Shown here piece by piece: positions 22,051-25,514 of a stretch of DNA of 25,514 nucleotides (position 1 is the first letter of the stretch; every line of letters starts with the position of its first letter). Source of the stretch: Dehalococcoidia bacterium (GTDB taxonomy: Bacteria; Chloroflexota; Dehalococcoidia; UBA3495). Location of the stretch: NCBI GenBank assembly GCA_002730485.1, contig PCAH01000141.1, positions 1 to 25,514 of the forward strand, given 5' to 3'. The position numbers and the translations under genes are program-made. The notes below the pieces were generated by a model, which was not told where the DNA came from, did no database searches, and was given only the letters and a program-made list of their open reading frames with translations.

Positions 22051-22362
22051 CTAACCGTTTATGGTTTGGTTGATCTCACCTGCTATGGGAATAGCTTCCA
22101 GCACTGGCATCGCAGGAGCTGTCTTCGTTGACTCGAAGAAACCGGGCACGGCTGCCCGCCAAACTGCCAAACCCCGCATGACTTGTTCCACGGTCTCAGC
22201 CTCTGAGATCAAGACGCCCCACATGTCCGGTGTGGACATCCAACTGATGATGTTCATGCCTTCCGGTGGGAACAGGCCCTTTTCCATGACCATACCCGCT
22301 CCTCCCAATCGGTCGGATTCGGATAGGTTTTGGTTCAGTTCAAAATAAGTAATGAATTGCAT
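22051..22362 (-). CDS. Small DUF3303-like protein
   Basis: A 103-residue protein without signal peptide or membrane segment. The pattern MQFITYFELNQNL at the N-terminus, the central ISWMSTPDMWGVLISEAETVEQVMRGLAVWRA and a short alpha/beta layout resemble DUF3303-type ferredoxin-like small proteins; this is a weak recognition. It is the last gene of a minus-strand series: its ATG lies 36 bp after the stop of the flavin monooxygenase, with AGGGAG about 12 bases upstream. Gene order suggests a role linked to that oxygenase, but no function is known. Confidence 0.72.
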   Translation of the reverse strand: MQFITYFELNQNLSESDRLGGAGMVMEKGLFPPEGMNIISWMSTPDMWGVLISEAETVEQVMRGLAVWRAAVPGFFESTKTAPAMPVLEAIPIAGEINQTING

Positions 22363-22398
22363 GGTGGGAAATTTCTCCCTGATTTTGAGTTTTATTCG

Positions 22399-23532
22399 TC
22401 AGTCTTGTAGGGCTGGAATGACTTCTTCGCCCATTAGTTTTATGGACCGCATGGTGTCTTCGTGGGAGAGCGGGCCGCCCTGGGTCTCCAGGAGCAGCGA
22501 GCCAATGCCCAGCGTTTCTTTGATGTGACGCAGCTTCTTGATGACGGTATCCGGGCTGCCTACCACTAGGTGGTAGTTCTCCTGAAGCTCCTCGTATGAC
22601 ATCTCATTCATGGGCTTTTGGCGGCGGGCTGCGTTGGCGGCGACACCAGCTTGTGAGAAGTAACCGGGGGGCGCCCAATATTCTTTGGGCCCTTTAAGCG
22701 GATGTCCCATGCGCCACATGAAAGCCTTGCCTGATTCCTGAGCCTTCTCGTCGGTCTCGTTCACGTGGGCGCAGATCATGAACGCGAACTTGTCCGGCCC
22801 TGGTTCCCAGCCAGCGTTGTTGGCGTGTTCACGGTAGCTGTCAAACAGCGTCCTGGCACGGGTGAGTTCAGTCAGGAACGCCGCGTAGGTGTAGCGGTTA
22901 TCCGCCGCCCACGCCACCGTCTCCGGACTGCCCGTTCCTGGGACCCAGACTGGCGGATGTGGTTTCTGTACCGGCACCATCCACGGATTCACCGCCCGGT
23001 ATTGGTAGTGTTTGCCTTCCCAGCGGAAGGGGCCTGGAGTGGTCCAGGTCTTGAGGATCAGGTCGTGGCACTCTTCAAATCGCTCCCGGTTGTGTACTGG
23101 GTTGGTGTTGTTGGCCCAGCTTTCCACGCCAATGCCGCGGACGAAGCCCGAGACGATACGCCCGCCGGACAAGACGTCCAGCATGGCGATCTCTTCAGCC
23201 AGTCTTGGCGGGTTGTCTGAAGTCGGTAGCATATTCCCCAGCATCAAGATCTTAGCTTTTGATGTCATGCGGGCCAGGATGCCGCCGGTGATATTCACCT
23301 CAACGTCCATGCAAGACGGAGTGTTGTGGTGCTCGTTGATCATCAACCCCTGGAACCCGGCCTCCTCGGCGTACTGGAACTCGTCCAGGTACCGCTTGAA
23401 CAGGTCAGTGGCCTTGTTGGGATCGAAGTAACTGTTGGGAAAGGTCAATCTCAGAGACGGCCACTGCTCCGCCAATTCATCGTCGATGTAGTGGTAGGGC
23501 ATCTCTGTGAAGTAATAAACGTCTAGGCTCAT
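22399..23532 (-). CDS. LLM-class flavin-dependent monooxygenase, paralog 2
   Basis: A 377-residue luciferase-like TIM barrel. Typical parts are GFQGLMINEHHNTPSCMDVE (58-77), KILMLGNMLPTSDNPPRLAEE, LDVLSGGRIVSGFVRGIGVE, PVQKPHPPVWVPGTGSPETV and the late VVGSPDTVIKKLRHIKETLG. It is a clear paralog of the incomplete gene at 24487-25514, sharing NEHHNTP, the GFVRG loop and TWTTPGPFRWEGKHY. Reduced flavin must come from elsewhere. The ATG has AAAGGAAG seven bases upstream. The hydrolase gene ends only 24 bp before it, so they are in one unit. The oxygenation substrate is unknown. Confidence 0.9.
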   Translation of the reverse strand: MSLDVYYFTEMPYHYIDDELAEQWPSLRLTFPNSYFDPNKATDLFKRYLDEFQYAEEAGFQGLMINEHHNTPSCMDVEVNITGGILARMTSKAKILMLGNMLPTSDNPPRLAEEIAMLDVLSGGRIVSGFVRGIGVESWANNTNPVHNRERFEECHDLILKTWTTPGPFRWEGKHYQYRAVNPWMVPVQKPHPPVWVPGTGSPETVAWAADNRYTYAAFLTELTRARTLFDSYREHANNAGWEPGPDKFAFMICAHVNETDEKAQESGKAFMWRMGHPLKGPKEYWAPPGYFSQAGVAANAARRQKPMNEMSYEELQENYHLVVGSPDTVIKKLRHIKETLGIGSLLLETQGGPLSHEDTMRSIKLMGEEVIPALQD

Positions 23533-23556
23533 AATTCTTCCTTTGGCGAAAGCTGT

Positions 23557-24339
23557 CTAGGCCAGGAAATCCAGGGCGGTCTTGATGAACTCGTCGGGTT
23601 TCTCCACCTGGGGCGAGTGGCCGCAGTTGTCGATGACCACCAGGTCTGAACCCTTGATTGCCTTGTTGTATAGCTCGCCGCATTCCACGGGCACTATTTG
23701 GTCGTTCTTGCCCCAGACCATGCGCGTGGGGATGTTGACTCGGGCCAGCAGGCTGGTTAGTCGTGGGTCGTGCATGTAGGGCTTCCAGCAGAGGCGCACG
23801 GCCATCTCGCGGTTCGTCTCGGCGGTCATGGCCTCTTCCGGCGTGAGTTCTTTCTGGTAGACTGCCTGGTATTCGGGGGCCTGGCTGGGGTCGTGGAACA
23901 TCAGGTCCAGCACTTGGGCGGGGCTGATGATGAACAGGTCGGCGATCTCAGCGATATTCGGCTTGATGCCCACCGCTCCCACCAGCATCAGCTTGCTGAA
24001 GGAGTGTCCGCAAGTGGCCGCTATCTCCGAGGCAATCCAGCCGCCCATGGAGAAGCCGACGGCCCTGATCCCTTCCAATCCCAAGGTCTCCAGGTACCAG
24101 GTGTAAAAGGCGGCCATGTCGGGGATTGTCTCCAACCAGTCGGGCCGGTCCGACTTTCCGTAGCCGGGGTGGGAGGGGTAGTAGACAGTGTACTTTTCAG
24201 CCAGGGCGTCGATGGATTTGAGCCAGCCGTTGTTTCCGCCGGCGCCGTGGAGCAGCAGCAGGGGCTCCCCCGAGCCGCCCTTCAGGGTATGGACCTTGGT
24301 ACCGCCAACGTCCACCATCTCTTCTGTGAAAGCAACCAT
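23557..24339 (-). CDS. Alpha/beta hydrolase (MhpC-like C-C or ester hydrolase)
   Basis: A 260-residue alpha/beta-hydrolase with a full triad: Ser97 in VGFSMGGWIAS, Asp213 in WGKNDQIVP and His241 in NCGHSPQVEKP. The oxyanion loop is LLLLHGAGGNNGWL (27-40). The cap region 130-190 is typical of meta-cleavage product hydrolases and close esterases. Cytoplasmic, no signal peptide. It has an excellent ribosome site (AAAGGAGAT, seven bases before the ATG), preceded by a hairpin. Lying between two flavin monooxygenases it could hydrolyse the ester or lactone produced by a Baeyer-Villiger-like step; this is inference. Confidence 0.9.
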   Translation of the reverse strand: MVAFTEEMVDVGGTKVHTLKGGSGEPLLLLHGAGGNNGWLKSIDALAEKYTVYYPSHPGYGKSDRPDWLETIPDMAAFYTWYLETLGLEGIRAVGFSMGGWIASEIAATCGHSFSKLMLVGAVGIKPNIAEIADLFIISPAQVLDLMFHDPSQAPEYQAVYQKELTPEEAMTAETNREMAVRLCWKPYMHDPRLTSLLARVNIPTRMVWGKNDQIVPVECGELYNKAIKGSDLVVIDNCGHSPQVEKPDEFIKTALDFLA

Positions 24340-24356
24340 TTTGTATCTCCTTTGGA

Positions 24357-24398
24357 GGCCGTCTCTGATAGCAATCAGCTCTCAGAGATGGCCTTTTT
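24357..24398 (+). terminator. Terminator-like hairpin upstream of the hydrolase gene
   Basis: GGCCGTCTCTGA and TCAGAGATGGCC pair over 12 bp (one G-U wobble on the plus strand) with a loop of 13 bases, then TTTTT. It looks like a terminator for plus-strand transcription, although all flanking genes are on the minus strand, where it would be a hairpin in the hydrolase leader. Confidence 0.5.
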
Positions 24399-24486
24399 GC
24401 CGAGCCAAGCCCAGCATGTTTAGTTTGTTCTAAGTATTCTTAGCAACCAGCTTTTGAGTTGGCCACTGTTGGTCGATAGCTGCCAG

Positions 24487-25514
24487 CTAGGCCGCCATGG
24501 CCTCTTTTTGGAACGGGTCGGTCAGCTCTAGGTCCTTGCCGATCTCACGCAGGGCTGGCAGCACCTCTTGTCCCATTAACTCCAGGCAGCGCATGGTGTC
24601 AGCGTGGGTGGTGTCGCCGTCGTTGGTCCAGACGCCCAGGATACCTGGACGGATGACCGACAGAGTCTCGCGCAGCTTCCTGATGACAGTCTCTGGGCTG
24701 CCCACGATCCAGCGATTGGAGTCCAATATCTCGTCATAGGAGGCGGTCTCCAAGCCCAGACCAAGGAATGGGTCCTTCCGGATGCGGCCCAGGTATTTGG
24801 CGATCTTGGGGTCGTTGCGGTTGCCGCCGTAGCCGACCGGCAGCATGTAGTCCTTGGGCACTGGGACCCGCCCCACTCCGACGTTGCCGGTCAAGAAACC
24901 CTTAGCCGACTCGTAGGCTTTCTCGTCGGTGTCTTGAACGTGGATACGGCAAAGGTAACCGAAGTTCTCGGGACCAGGTTCATACCCGACCTCTCTGGCA
25001 GCTTCGGTGTAGATCGCCATCATGTCCTGGGTGCCCTGGGGGTCGGTCTCCAGGTAGATGTAGGGGTAGCCGCGCTCGGCGGCCCAGACCAAGGTCTGCG
25101 GGCTGCCCAACCCGGGTATCCAGACCGGGGGATGGGGCTTTTGCACCGGCAATTGAAATGGGTTCACCACCCGGAAGTGATAGTGCTTGCCCTCCCAGCG
25201 GAACGGCCCAGGAGTGGTCCAGGTCTTGATTATCAGGTCGTGGGCTTCCTCGAACCGTTCCCGGTTGTGGAGGGGGTTGATGTTGGCGGCCAGGCTCTCC
25301 ACGCCGGTGCCACGGACGAATCCCGACACCACACGACCATTGGAGATCATGTCGATCTCGGCTATCTCTTCAGCAACCCTCAACGGGTTCTCGAAGGTGG
25401 GCAGCGGGTTGCCCATCAAAACGATTTTGGGTTTCTTTGTGTTGCGGGCCAGGATGGCAGCTTCCAGGTTCATGGTGGCGCCGAGGCAGGTGGGCGTGTT
25501 GTGGTGCTCGTTGA
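24487..25514 (-). CDS. LLM-class flavin-dependent monooxygenase, paralog 1 (N-terminal part outside window)
   Basis: The open frame runs through the window end: codons beyond the internal ATG at 25473 read NEHHNTPTCLGAT, which is the conserved segment found near residue 65 in the paralog at 22399-23532. About 60 N-terminal residues are therefore missing and 341 residues are seen. Shared family parts are IVLMGNPLPTFENPLRVAEE, GRVVSGFVRGTGVESLAANI, TWTTPGPFRWEGKHYHFRVV, PHPPVWIPGLGSPQ and WIVGSPETVIRKLRE. The C-terminal half (YLGRIRKDPFLGLGLETASY) differs most from paralog 2, consistent with a different substrate. It ends 147 bp before the hydrolase gene, and that gap contains a terminator-like hairpin, so co-transcription is not certain. 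Confidence 0.9.
   Translation of the reverse strand, partial: NEHHNTPTCLGATMNLEAAILARNTKKPKIVLMGNPLPTFENPLRVAEEIAEIDMISNGRVVSGFVRGTGVESLAANINPLHNRERFEEAHDLIIKTWTTPGPFRWEGKHYHFRVVNPFQLPVQKPHPPVWIPGLGSPQTLVWAAERGYPYIYLETDPQGTQDMMAIYTEAAREVGYEPGPENFGYLCRIHVQDTDEKAYESAKGFLTGNVGVGRVPVPKDYMLPVGYGGNRNDPKIAKYLGRIRKDPFLGLGLETASYDEILDSNRWIVGSPETVIRKLRETLSVIRPGILGVWTNDGDTTHADTMRCLELMGQEVLPALREIGKDLELTDPFQKEAMAA

Noticed and set aside
24477..24489. TAGCTGCCAGCTA inverted repeat at the end of the flavin monooxygenase gene as a terminator
   Set aside because: Very short stem and no T-run on the minus strand.

Overview
The window looks like a moderately GC-rich bacterial chromosome segment, free-living and oligotroph-like. 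The gene content (several luciferase-like flavin monooxygenases, an ACMSD-type amidohydrolase, a PuuE-like deacetylase, DUF3179 next to CcdA, many stand-alone hydrolases) resembles Chloroflexota of the SAR202/Dehalococcoidia type. That assignment is an inference from gene content only; no rRNA or other phylogenetic marker is present. I found no tRNA, CRISPR, transposase or phage gene.

Layout. 1-255: 3' end of a Fur-family regulator, closed by a strong terminator. 353-1548: a VOC protein and a MhpD/HpcG-type hydratase. 1545-3588 (minus): folD then queA, converging on the hydratase with overlapping stop codons. 3709-6990: a signal-less BtuF/TroA-like binding protein, then a CcdA-like membrane protein coupled to a DUF3179 lipoprotein that carries a CPLC motif. 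7113-10701: GlcG/HbpS-like protein, deacetylase, six-bladed NHL propeller and ACMSD-like amidohydrolase, separated by palindromic repeats. 11058-12227 (minus): flavin monooxygenase. 12422-17680: a stand-alone MOCOS-type cysteine desulfurase domain, gamma-glutamyltransferase, M20 peptidase and DinB-like protein. 17691-20641 (minus): amidase and M42 peptidase, separated by a repeat-filled gap. 20821-21897: Ldh_2-family dehydrogenase. 22051-25514 (minus): flavin monooxygenase, alpha/beta hydrolase, second flavin monooxygenase and a small DUF3303-like protein; the first of these runs off the window.

The metabolic theme is breakdown of organic matter: oxygenation (three flavin monooxygenases), C-C and C-N bond hydrolysis (hydrolase, hydratase, decarboxylase-like amidohydrolase, amidase) and peptide or gamma-glutamyl turnover. 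House-keeping genes (queA, folD) are interspersed.

The most striking non-genic feature is the density of short palindromic repeats. At least four families occur: a C-run/G-run element of 44-48 bp, a REP-like CCCCCAtCCTAACC family arranged as inverted pairs, a GTAGGcGCGGGTT-type hairpin family, and two families filling 19169-19528. One 45-bp element lies in frame inside queA and adds 15 residues; a second palindromic segment adds about 16 more. Several promoters share an extended -10 motif TGC-TAnAAT, and two of these form a mirror-image divergent promoter pair at 20678-20756.
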